Assembly: GCA_030612785.1 (NCBI GenBank)
Contig: JAUWNF010000143.1
Location: 1-7,738, forward strand
Source: Phycisphaerales bacterium
GTDB lineage: Bacteria; Planctomycetota; Phycisphaerae; UBA1845
Length of the DNA stretch: 7,738 nt
Direction: 5' to 3'
Below the pieces are notes generated by a model. That model did not search any database. It was not told where the DNA came from and was given only the letters and a program-made list of their open reading frames with translations. Within the stretch, counting starts at the first letter, position 1. Every line of letters begins with the position of its first letter. This document shows, in pieces, positions 1 through 5,676 of the stretch. The position numbers and the translations under genes are program-made.

Positions 1-152
1 TTATTAATGCGATTCAACTCGTCCGTTAAGGCGGCGTTCTGGTCCTCCAGCAGCGCGATCCGTTCTTTGGGATTCGGACCACATCCACCGGCCATCATCG
101 CCGCGCACACCAATAGCACCAACCCGCCACCGACCAATCGATTTCCCTTCAT
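1..152 (-). CDS. Small lipoprotein, N-terminal part with coiled-coil start (cut by the left edge)
   Basis: The minus strand carries an open frame from an ATG at 152 that runs off the left edge with no stop, giving 50 visible residues. The start MKGNRL is followed by a hydrophobic stretch (about residues 6-22) and an AGGC lipobox-like motif with Cys24, so a lipid-anchored envelope protein is likely; position -3 is Ala rather than the usual Leu. After Cys24 comes a short Gly/Pro/Asn linker, then a heptad-like segment, KERIALLEDQNAALTDELN, which looks like the start of a coiled coil. A GGAG at 161-164 sits 8 nt upstream of this ATG and favours it over the in-frame ATG at 167. It lies 61 bp after the LapA-like gene and is probably the fourth gene of that operon. 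Planctomycete lipoproteins of this form often continue into an OmpA-like or LysM domain, but that part is outside the window, so no function is assigned. Confidence 0.72.
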   Translation of the reverse strand, partial: MKGNRLVGGGLVLLVCAAMMAGGCGPNPKERIALLEDQNAALTDELNRIN

Positions 153-213
153 ACCACCGTCTCCCATGGTAACGACAACCGTTTCCGCCTGATCGCCAGG
201 ACGTCCGTTTCTA

Positions 214-579
214 TCACTCCTCCGAGATGGCCTTCTTGAGCTTCGTGTCGATTCGCTCTTCCTGTTCCTGAAGCTCCTTGGCCCGCTGTTCCTGCTGCTG
301 CTCTCTTTCACGCAGGGCTGAATCCCGGGCGACCTTCTTCATATCGCGCCACAGGCCCCAGACCAATGAGAGAGCCCAGTACGAAACCAGCGTCCCCAAC
401 GCCGCGCACAGTATCAACCAGATGACGTTGATCGGCGTGCCTTCGTCGATCAGCCAGAAGAACCAAATGTCGACCTGATGACTCCGGTTCTTCCACAGCA
501 CCGCGCAGATCGCGATGACGACCAGCACGATCAACGTCAGTCTAGAATAGACCTTGACCCGTCTAAACGCAAGACTCAT
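214..579 (-). CDS. LapA/DUF1049-like two-TM membrane protein with C-terminal coiled coil
   Basis: 121 aa. Residues 14-30 (LTLIVLVVIAICAVLWK) form a first membrane helix. They are followed by NRSHQVDIWFFW, which resembles the 'N...V...F' linker of the LapA (lipopolysaccharide assembly protein A, DUF1049) family, and then a second helix at about 51-75. Residues 80-118 are strongly charged and rich in Glu, Gln and Arg, consistent with a cytosolic coiled coil. In proteobacteria LapA works with LapB in controlling LPS synthesis; no LapB-type TPR gene is visible here, so the exact role is open. The ATG at 579 has a GAGGTG Shine-Dalgarno 5 nt upstream, overlapping the stop of the preceding prepilin peptidase (gap 9 bp), so the two are almost certainly co-transcribed. 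The family match is by eye and moderate; 'two-TM protein' is secure. Confidence 0.72.
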   Translation of the reverse strand: MSLAFRRVKVYSRLTLIVLVVIAICAVLWKNRSHQVDIWFFWLIDEGTPINVIWLILCAALGTLVSYWALSLVWGLWRDMKKVARDSALREREQQQEQRAKELQEQEERIDTKLKKAISEE

Positions 580-588
580 CTGCGCACC

Positions 589-2058
589 TCAATTCGCCAA
601 GCCTGTGAATTTTCCGGAAATAACAACCTCGAACAGATGGACCACGTTCCGCACCGGTCCCAGTTCGCACAACCGGTTATAGAACACCACCACGATCAGG
701 AATGCAAGCGACAGCCACGGCACCAGCGGAATCGCCCGCGTGCGTTTGAAGGGAAGCGTCACCACCCAGCCCAGCAAGGCCAGAAAGCTGGTCAGCACGA
801 AGCCCATCACCACCACCGGCCAGCCCGCCACGCACCCGGCGGCGGCCATCAGGTGGATGTCCCCGGTGCCGAACGCCTCCCGCCCAAGGATCAAGGTAAA
901 CACGATTCGCACCGCCCAGCCAAGGGCGCCGCCGATCACATAACCCGAAGCCGCGGTTGCCAGACCGGTGATCGGCCGCCAGGAACCCCGCGGGCACCAG
1001 TCGAGTAGCCCGGCCCACCACCCCCCAAAGGCGTCGTGCTTCAGACACAGCCACATCACGATAACTCCGGCGAGAATGGCCGGCGTCAGCAGCAGCAACT
1101 CCCGCAGGGCTACCCTCCGGGCGGAAAACCGTTCCGCTTCGATGGCCTCGATAATCGTGGTGTCCGAAGCCCGCGCGGGCGCACCCGTCCCGACGATCAG
1201 CACGAAGCCCAGCGCAATCGGCACCAGCAGCCGCCAAGCGGGAAACAACCTTGGTTCGGCCGAGACGGCGTCGGCCGCCGTTGACCCAATCACGAAAAGA
1301 AACACCAGGGCCACCAGCCACGCGGCAGCCGGTGCCAAGCCGGACTCCGCGCACGTTCCGGCGGTTGTCTCACTGGAGTCGGACACGGCATCCGCAGCGG
1401 TGCTCTCGTCATCAGGCGAGGGCACGAACCGGTGCGTGAGCAACCACATCAGGGCCACAACGACGGCAAGCGCGATACTCACCGCGCTGGTGGTTACGCC
1501 GGGGCGATGCCAGGCGCTGCCCACTGTTGGCCGCCACGCGCCCGCCACCGGCGTCCAGAGCAGGTGCAGCGCGAACCCGGCGAGCACCGTCAGATTGGTG
1601 AAGCTAACATCGATGAAGTAATGCTCCAGGTCGATTGCCGACATGGCCAGGAGGGCGCCGAAGAGAATAACGTGCGCGAGCACGATCGGCCAATCATAGT
1701 AGAGCTGATCGGTGATCCCCAGGAAGGGATCGTGTGCTCCATTACGCAAACCGGCAACGCAAAAAGCGTCGAGCACAACCAGGGTGAGCAGCGCCATGAG
1801 CATTTCGACAGCGGGATAGCGGGCTGAGATCGGTACGCCGCAGGCCCGGCATCGCCCGCCCAAACGCGCGTAGCTCAGCACCGGGAGGTTGTCGTACCAG
1901 TGGATCCGGCAGCCGCATCGTGGGCAGAACGACCACAGCGGAGTGGTCGTGGATATCCCTCGAGGTATGCGATAGACCACGACGTTGAGGTAACTACCGG
2001 TGGCCAAACCGACGACCGCAAAAAACAGAAGCCACCATAATGTCGCGACCACCAGCAT
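589..2058 (-). CDS. Prepilin peptidase, A24 family (GspO/PilD type), with a large membrane insertion
   Basis: 489 aa. Such enzymes cleave the leader of type IV pilins and type II secretion pseudopilins at the inner membrane and usually also methylate the new N-terminus. Residues 18-33 (LATGSYLNVVVYRIPR) match the family's GSFLNVV.YRLP start. The N-terminal cysteine domain follows with CPRC at 45-48, DNLPVLSY at 56-63, CRAC at 70-73 and SARYPAVE at 78-85. The first catalytic Asp is probably D143 (SAIDLEH) and the second D400 in GTGD (397-400). IPLVPWLSLA (443-452) corresponds to the usual IPFGPFLALG. Family members are normally about 250-290 aa; here some 200 extra residues (about 155-365) separate the two Asp motifs. 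The insert contains several hydrophobic segments and an acidic Ser/Asp/Glu-rich loop (214-235). The start at 2058 has a GAGG 7 nt upstream and lies 9 bp after the ispH stop. No pilin or secretion ATPase gene is in the window. Confidence 0.9.
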   Translation of the reverse strand: MLVVATLWWLLFFAVVGLATGSYLNVVVYRIPRGISTTTPLWSFCPRCGCRIHWYDNLPVLSYARLGGRCRACGVPISARYPAVEMLMALLTLVVLDAFCVAGLRNGAHDPFLGITDQLYYDWPIVLAHVILFGALLAMSAIDLEHYFIDVSFTNLTVLAGFALHLLWTPVAGAWRPTVGSAWHRPGVTTSAVSIALAVVVALMWLLTHRFVPSPDDESTAADAVSDSSETTAGTCAESGLAPAAAWLVALVFLFVIGSTAADAVSAEPRLFPAWRLLVPIALGFVLIVGTGAPARASDTTIIEAIEAERFSARRVALRELLLLTPAILAGVIVMWLCLKHDAFGGWWAGLLDWCPRGSWRPITGLATAASGYVIGGALGWAVRIVFTLILGREAFGTGDIHLMAAAGCVAGWPVVVMGFVLTSFLALLGWVVTLPFKRTRAIPLVPWLSLAFLIVVVFYNRLCELGPVRNVVHLFEVVISGKFTGLAN

Positions 2059-2067
2059 GATTCCGCC

Positions 2068-2910
2068 TCACAAGGCTTCCAATCCGCGGACGAACTCCTG
2101 TAGGGTCCATTCCGGCGTGGAGGCGCCCGCGGTAACCCCCGCGACTGTCGCGTCTTTAACCATCGCGGGGTCGAAGTCCTCCCATTTCTCCAGATGGTAC
2201 GTTTTGGTGGCTTCAGCCCGGCACAAGCGGGCCAGTTCCTGCGTGTTGGCGGAGTGCAAACCACCCAACACGAACATCACATCCACCTGGCCACACAGAG
2301 CAACGGCGGCTTTCTGACGCTGCGTAACCTCCATGCACAGCGTGTTGTGTAGCTTGATCTCTTTGAAGGGGCGTTTGACGATCTCCGCCACGATCTCCGC
2401 GACGTGCTCCGGGGAATGAGTGGTCTGGGCCACGATTCCCAGGCGCTTCTTGTGCGGCAGGGCCTCGGCAACCTCCTCGACGCTATCGATGACCACCACG
2501 TTGGGGGCGTATCCGATCACCCCGCGGACTTCCGGATGATCCCGATTGCCGATCATGACCACCTGATAGCCCTCCGCATGAAGACTCTTGACCACGTCCT
2601 GGGCCTTTTTGACTAGCACGCAGGTGGCGTCCACGATGTTGAGGTTGCGCTCCCGGGCCCGGGCGATCGTCTCCGGGGTGGCCCCGTGCGACCGGATCAG
2701 TACGTTAGCGCGTTCGGGGATCGTTTCCAAGTCGCCCGACTGATTCAGGCCCTTGCGCTCCAGGTACTCGACCACGCTGGGATTGTGGATGACCGGCCCC
2801 AGCGCCACCACCCGCCCCGCGCCGTGCTCCTCGATCGCCCTCTCAGCGATCTCAATGGCATCCTCGACGCCGAAGCAGAAGCCGCGTTTGTCGGCTAACC
2901 TGACCTCCAT
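2068..2910 (-). CDS. ispH: 4-hydroxy-3-methylbut-2-enyl diphosphate reductase
   Basis: IspH (LytB) is the last enzyme of the non-mevalonate (MEP) pathway. It is a cytosolic [4Fe-4S] enzyme that reduces HMBPP to IPP and DMAPP. From the ATG at 2910 the protein has 280 aa. The three cluster cysteines are C12 (GFCFGV), C97 (DATC) and C192 (NTLC). Substrate-pocket residues are present as H42 (VIHNP), H75 (RSHGA), H125 and E127 (DHPEVRG), T163/T164, S220/N222 (HSANTQE) and S264 (AGASTPEW). DATCVLVKK replaces the common DATCPLV. The frame stays open to an ATG at 2967, but the 2910 start has GGGAG 7 nt upstream and puts the GFCFGV motif at the normal place near the N-terminus, so I chose it. The gene heads the minus-strand operon and is followed after 9 bp by the prepilin peptidase. 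Confidence 0.95.
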   Translation of the reverse strand: MEVRLADKRGFCFGVEDAIEIAERAIEEHGAGRVVALGPVIHNPSVVEYLERKGLNQSGDLETIPERANVLIRSHGATPETIARARERNLNIVDATCVLVKKAQDVVKSLHAEGYQVVMIGNRDHPEVRGVIGYAPNVVVIDSVEEVAEALPHKKRLGIVAQTTHSPEHVAEIVAEIVKRPFKEIKLHNTLCMEVTQRQKAAVALCGQVDVMFVLGGLHSANTQELARLCRAEATKTYHLEKWEDFDPAMVKDATVAGVTAGASTPEWTLQEFVRGLEAL

Positions 2911-3119
2911 CAAACGACTCCCGCCAATCGTTGCCGCACGCGTAGTGGGCAGCCACGCACGAAACACACTTATGGTATCCTCTCAATGGCCAATCGGGGT
3001 GGCCACGGGAGGCGCGGACCGCACCTCCCGCCGCAACCCGTAGCGTGAAGGCTCATTTCGCCCCCTGAACCCGCCACGCGCGGAGGGCATAAAGTCTTCC
3101 ACAAATGCGGCAACAGGTC
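2911..3119. other. Intergenic region upstream of ispH with two small hairpins
   Basis: I see no credible gene here. It must hold the ispH-operon promoter, but I found no convincing -35/-10 pair on the minus strand. Two structures stand out. TGGCCA at 2987-2992 is repeated at 3000-3005 with a 7-nt loop. CGGGAGG...CCTCCCG at 3006-3030 is a 7-bp stem, one C-A mismatch and a GCG/CGC stem closed by GAC. Both lie within about 120 nt of the ispH start and could be leader or operator elements of that operon; this is inference. Confidence 0.5.
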
Positions 3120-3149
3120 TTGCATTCCCGAGACCGTTTGTGGTAGAAT
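3120..3149 (+). promoter_or_regulatory. Predicted sigma-70-type extended -10 promoter for the PEP-CTERM gene
   Basis: TTGCAT (3120-3125) and TAGAAT (3144-3149) are separated by 18 bp, and TGG directly before the -10 makes an extended -10 motif. Transcription would start near 3156, leaving a leader of about 385 nt before the GTG start at 3542. This is the best promoter-like match I found in the spacer upstream of this gene. Confidence 0.55.
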
Positions 3150-3155
3150 CAAGCA

Positions 3156-3541
3156 GCCGGGTCGGAGACACCTTTGCGGGTTGTGGTGTGCTGTGACGTC
3201 GGCAGGTAGGGAGCAGACCGAGTGTGGAGCGGTCTGAGAGTGGGGAACGGGAGAGAGCAGCCTTTACAGTGTGCCGTGGGATTCTCTTACGAGGAAAACG
3301 CGGCATTCAACTCCTGAAGGTACGGCACACGTTCCCTTGGTTTTAGCGGTTATGCAACGGCACAGAGGCCGCATTGCGCGCGGTACTCCGGCCGCGGGAA
3401 AGCACGGCTCGTTTCGAGTCTCCGTTTTTCCAAGGTTGGGGTGTGTTCCGATTCGCGTGTGGTCTGTTTGCGGCATCCGCACGGCTCACGAGCCGCGGAC
3501 AGCCGCGGGGGAACGACAACGCAAGTATAAGGAGGAGTGAG
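3156..3541 (+). promoter_or_regulatory. Long, hairpin-rich 5' leader of the PEP-CTERM gene
   Basis: This 386-nt stretch lies between the predicted transcription start and the GTG. It holds several inverted repeats: CAGACCG/CGGTCTG (3214-3220 with 3230-3236, 9-nt loop), GTGTGCCGT/ACGGCACAC (3269-3277 with 3322-3330, perfect 9 bp enclosing 44 nt), a composite hairpin around CTCG-TTT-CGAG near 3408-3420, and two overlapping hairpins close to the start codon. These are CGGCT/AGCCG (3482-3495) and CCGCGG/CCGCGG (3493-3508), which share 3493-3495 and cannot form together. An 89-codon frame (3271-3540) crosses it, but its third positions are not GC-rich like those of the real genes, so I treat the region as untranslated. 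I recognise no known riboswitch class. Confidence 0.4.
3529..3537 (+). promoter_or_regulatory. Strong Shine-Dalgarno that decides the GTG start at 3542
   Basis: AAGGAGGAG is the best ribosome binding site in the window. Its GGAGG core (3531-3535) is 6 nt from the GTG at 3542. It rules out the much longer in-frame start at 3374, which would put 56 residues ahead of the signal peptide. Confidence 0.85.
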
Positions 3542-4483
3542 GTGAGTAGGAGAATCTGTTCAGTCTCAATCATTGCGGTCTTGACAATCGTTCTGGCAGG
3601 GAGCACCGCAGCGCCGGTGTGCGCTCAATTCCCGCCGGGGCCCGTCGATGGTCCCGGGCTCCCGATCGCCCCTCCGCCCGATTGGGAACCGGTGCGGGGA
3701 ACGGATGCCCTGCCCCCGCACTGGAACATGATCTCGGAGTATCAGGACGTGCCCGAATACACCTGGTATTACGGCTGTTCGCCAACGGCCGCGGGCATGT
3801 TGTTCGGGTGGTGGGACGCCCAGCCGGGTACCCAGAATCTCTTCGACGGGGACGCTTCGACCTTCTGGGGCGATAGCAGTGAATCTCCAACCGGAGGCAC
3901 CAAAGGCATGGTCGCGGCGACGCAGCACATCGTTGCCGGGTCCGAAAACGGGCACACCTACGGAGACTGGCACGACTGTACGTCGTATCCCAACCACGAA
4001 TCGAATCCCGCAAGCTTGGGCGATTTCATGAAAACGGTGGACGGTTCGACCTCCCGAAGCAACATGGCGGCCGGGTTCGAAGCCTTCTCCGCCTGGGATG
4101 CCCCCTGGACGTCCGTCAACGAGAGTTATGCGGATGTGGATGCTACGACCTACTACACTTACGGGGGATGGGATTTCGACGACTTCAAGGCCGAGCTTGA
4201 GGCGGGGCGCCCGGTTCACTTGGGAATCACCGGGCACTCGATTCTGGCATTGGGGTGGTGGGATCAAAGCACGGTTGGGGATCCGAACAACTACGGATAC
4301 ATTTGCTATACGACGTGGAGCGGCTGGGAGCTGACGGAATGGCGTTGGGATGGCGTAGACGTTCCCAATGAAAGGGCTGTGTACGGTGCGACCTACCTCA
4401 CCATCGTGCCCGAGCCGGCGAGCATGCTGCTACTGCTCGTCTCGGCAGTGAGCATCGTGGGTCGGCGCGGCCCCAGGCGCTAG
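3542..4483 (+). CDS. Secreted PEP-CTERM-anchored protein with C39/papain-like peptidase features
   Basis: 313 aa from a GTG start. A basic SRR start and hydrophobic core (about residues 8-24) ending VCA-Q make a Sec signal peptide, with cleavage probably after A28. A Pro-rich linker (30-60) follows. WYYGCSPTAAGMLFGWWD (75-92) has the shape of a catalytic-Cys helix of C39/papain-like peptidases, with C79 as candidate nucleophile. GRPVHLGITGHSILALGWWD (222-241) has the shape of the matching His strand, with H232 and a following D241. The tail is a PEP-CTERM signal: VPEPAS (289-294), a short hydrophobic helix (295-306) and basic RRGPRR. PEP-CTERM proteins are handled by an exosortase; no exosortase gene is in the window. 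The protein is Trp/Tyr-rich and acidic, as expected outside the cell. Peptidase activity is inferred from motif shape; it may bind or pseudo-catalyse instead. It looks monocistronic and faces surE. Confidence 0.88.
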   Translation: MSRRICSVSIIAVLTIVLAGSTAAPVCAQFPPGPVDGPGLPIAPPPDWEPVRGTDALPPHWNMISEYQDVPEYTWYYGCSPTAAGMLFGWWDAQPGTQNLFDGDASTFWGDSSESPTGGTKGMVAATQHIVAGSENGHTYGDWHDCTSYPNHESNPASLGDFMKTVDGSTSRSNMAAGFEAFSAWDAPWTSVNESYADVDATTYYTYGGWDFDDFKAELEAGRPVHLGITGHSILALGWWDQSTVGDPNNYGYICYTTWSGWELTEWRWDGVDVPNERAVYGATYLTIVPEPASMLLLLVSAVSIVGRRGPRR

Positions 4484-4525
4484 TGCTGTTTTCGGTCAGG
4501 TAGTCTCGTCGAATGGACCTGGTCA

Positions 4526-4559
4526 GGTGCCCCGTCCCTTGCGCAGCAAGGGGTGGGGG
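4526..4559 (+). repeat. REP-like palindrome (GGTGCCCC type), copy 1
   Basis: CCCTTGC-GCA-GCAAGGG (4536-4552) is a perfect 7-bp hairpin. It extends outward through two wobble pairs and C-G pairs to a 13-bp stem (4530-4542 with 4546-4558). Its left flank GGTGCCCCGTCC differs by one transition from the flank of the copy at 5522. It lies between the convergent ends of the PEP-CTERM gene and surE and could stop transcription both ways, but no T-tract follows on either strand, so I call it a repeat first. Confidence 0.6.
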
Positions 4560-4571
4560 ATCTCGCGAGAT
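4560..4571. repeat. Perfect 12-bp palindrome ATCTCGCGAGAT
   Basis: It directly abuts the REP-like hairpin and is followed by further inverted repeats: GCGGG/CCCGC within about 4580-4600, and TACCAG/CTGGTA (4621-4626 with 4633-4638). The 4484-4686 spacer has no credible gene. The palindrome could be a protein-binding site or part of the same repeat unit. Confidence 0.4.
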
Positions 4572-4686
4572 GCGCGGGCCGCGGGGACAATCCCGCAGCC
4601 TGTCCCGTCTTGGGGTCTGTTACCAGCCAGTCCTGGTACCCGTTGCTTTGCAGATCAGACCAACTCACGGGGAACGCCGCCCGGGG

Positions 4687-5451
4687 TCACCCCACCGCCG
4701 GCCAATCCCAGCCGCGGACTTCCTCGATCACGTCTCGGGCGGTCAGGTCGAACTGCAACGGCGTCACCGTTATATGGTGGTCCAGTAGGGCGCGGAGGTC
4801 GGTCTCCTCGGTCTTGCTCACCGGGCCGTATTTGCCCTGAAGCCAATACTGGCGCACCCCGTCGGGCCCTTCGTGGGCGACGGGAGGGTCAGCCATGCTC
4901 TGCACGGACTGGGACACCACCCTCACGCTCTTGGGGTTGCCGTGCTCGAAGTTCGGAATGTTTACGTTGAGCAGCATTCCCGGCCGAATGGTCCTCTCGA
5001 TCATCTCCCGGATAAGGGCGCGAGCGATGCGGGCCGCCCGGGCAAAATCCAACTCCTCCCCGCGCGCGAGGGAGACGGCCACGGACGGTACGCCCATCAG
5101 GGCCCCTTCCGCCGCCGCCGCCACCGTGCCTGAATAGAGCACGTTGATGCCCACGTTGGCGCCGTCGTTGAGGCCGGACACAAGCAGGTCCACTGGGCGA
5201 TCAACCAGATCCGTCAGGGCGAGCTTTACGCAGTCGACCGGGCGTCCGGTGACGGCCCGGCCGTGGAACTCGTTGTGCACGTGAACTTCCTGGACGATTA
5301 GAGGCGCGTTGATGGTGATCGCGTGGGCCGACGCCGATTGGGCCGATTCCGGGGCCACCACGGTCACCTCGCCCAGCGACACCAGTTCACGATACAACGC
5401 CACCAACCCCGGCGCGGAAATCCCGTCGTCGTTGGTCAGAAGAATGTGCAT
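4687..5451 (-). CDS. surE: 5'/3'-nucleotidase SurE (survival protein E)
   Basis: 254 aa from the ATG at 5451. SurE is a metal-dependent cytosolic nucleoside-5'-monophosphate phosphatase, often also acting on 3'-nucleotides and short polyphosphate. It is linked to stationary-phase and stress survival. The family start MHILLTNDDGISAPG is complete, with metal ligands D8 and D9. S39 lies in PESAQSASAHAIT (34-46), N96 in SGLNDGANVG (92-101), and YSGTVAAAAEGAL (106-118) is the usual active-site helix region. Length is normal. The frame stays open to 5742, but that extension runs through repeat palindromes and would put 97 unrelated residues before MHILLTNDDG. There is no Shine-Dalgarno before the ATG; instead a TACAAT -10 hexamer ends 7 nt before it, suggesting a leaderless mRNA. 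No pcm or lipoprotein NlpD gene is next to it, unlike in enterobacteria. Confidence 0.94.
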   Translation of the reverse strand: MHILLTNDDGISAPGLVALYRELVSLGEVTVVAPESAQSASAHAITINAPLIVQEVHVHNEFHGRAVTGRPVDCVKLALTDLVDRPVDLLVSGLNDGANVGINVLYSGTVAAAAEGALMGVPSVAVSLARGEELDFARAARIARALIREMIERTIRPGMLLNVNIPNFEHGNPKSVRVVSQSVQSMADPPVAHEGPDGVRQYWLQGKYGPVSKTEETDLRALLDHHITVTPLQFDLTARDVIEEVRGWDWPAVG

Positions 5452-5458
5452 GGCGGCG

Positions 5459-5488
5459 ATTGTACACGGCCACTCCACGCTTGGCGAA
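5459..5488 (-). promoter_or_regulatory. Predicted leaderless-type promoter of surE
   Basis: On the minus strand TACAAT (5464 to 5459) is followed by 7 nt (CGCCGCC) and then the surE ATG. A weak -35, TTCGCC (5488 to 5483), lies 18 bp upstream. With this spacing the transcript would begin at or next to the A of the ATG, and no Shine-Dalgarno is present. The -35 is poor, so confidence is moderate. Confidence 0.4.
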
Positions 5489-5493
5489 TAACG

Positions 5494-5520
5494 AGCCGCG
5501 GGCCAAGAGCCCGCGTGGCT
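5494..5520 (+). repeat. Hairpin AGCCGCGGGC/GCCCGCGTGGCT upstream of surE
   Basis: The arms AGCC-GCGGGC (5494-5503) and GCCCGC-GT-GGCT (5509-5520) pair over 10 bp, with a 2-nt bulge at 5515-5516 and a CAAGA loop. It touches the next repeat (5522) and is probably part of the same composite repeat block. Confidence 0.5.
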
Positions 5521-5521
5521 T

Positions 5522-5558
5522 GGGTGCCCCATCCTTCGCGTCTTCGCGAAGTATGGGG
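5522..5558 (+). repeat. REP-like palindrome, copy 2 (left half of a REPIN-like pair)
   Basis: GGGTGCCCCATCC leads into CTTCGCG-TCTT-CGCGAAG (5534-5551), a perfect 7-bp hairpin. After one C-T mismatch, CCCCAT (5527-5532) pairs with ATGGGG (5553-5558). The 16 bp GGGTGCCCCATCCTTC (5522-5537) recur exactly in inverted orientation at 5694-5709. Confidence 0.65.
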
Positions 5559-5607
5559 GAAGGACTCGAACCGTGGTACACTCCACCCATGCTCGATGGA
5601 TGCCATG

Positions 5608-5627
5608 TCCTTCGCGTCTTCGTGGAG
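5608..5627 (+). repeat. REP-like palindrome, degenerate copy 3
   Basis: TCCTTCGCGTCTTCG (5608-5622) is a 15/15 direct repeat of 5532-5546. The downstream arm has diverged from CGCGAAG to CGTGGAG, yet it still pairs with CTTCGCG through two G-T wobbles. The outer arms are largely lost. Confidence 0.5.
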
Positions 5628-5676
5628 CGCGGGGAAAGGCAAGCTCCGACGATACAACGAGTACGGCAGTGCAACG

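Noticed and set aside
478..1008. 176-codon plus-strand frame rich in His, Gln and Arg.
   Set aside because: It is antisense to the well-supported prepilin peptidase and LapA-like gene; the composition is that of a reversed GC-rich membrane-protein gene.
968..1621. 217-codon plus-strand frame.
   Set aside because: It is an antisense shadow of the prepilin peptidase insert region, with no motifs or plausible start signal.
3104..3125. Possible sigma-54 promoter (GGCAAC...TTGCAT) upstream of the PEP-CTERM gene; such genes are RpoN-controlled in some proteobacteria.
   Set aside because: The spacing between GG and GC is 11 nt instead of the strict 10. The overlapping extended -10 sigma-70 motif is a better match.
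3271..3540. 89-codon plus-strand frame ending just before the PEP-CTERM GTG, possibly a leader peptide coupled to it.
   Set aside because: The GTG start has no Shine-Dalgarno, third positions are not GC-rich like real genes here, there are no recognisable motifs, and it crosses several inverted repeats.
3374..3541. In-frame N-terminal extension of the PEP-CTERM protein from an ATG at 3374.
   Set aside because: It would place 56 non-secretory residues before a perfect signal peptide, and the strong AAGGAGG site points to the GTG at 3542.
3566..4267. 233-codon minus-strand frame opposite the PEP-CTERM gene.
   Set aside because: It is antisense to a gene with a signal peptide, domain motifs and sorting tail; the shadow has none.
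4480..4668. 62-codon minus-strand frame downstream of surE, with a protein-like start (DLQSNGYQDWLVTDPKTG).
   Set aside because: It runs into the REP-like hairpin and the 12-bp palindrome, has no family match I recognise, and looks like translated repeat sequence.
5562..5572. GGTTCGAGTCC on the minus strand matches the tRNA T-loop/B-box consensus.
   Set aside because: The flanking five bases do not form a T-stem and there is no acceptor or anticodon stem around it; it lies within repeat-rich spacer.
5574..5582. TGGTACACT as an extended -10 promoter for the zinc-ribbon gene.
   Set aside because: The region 17 bp upstream is a G-run with no -35 likeness, and the motif lies within the repeat block; too weak to call.
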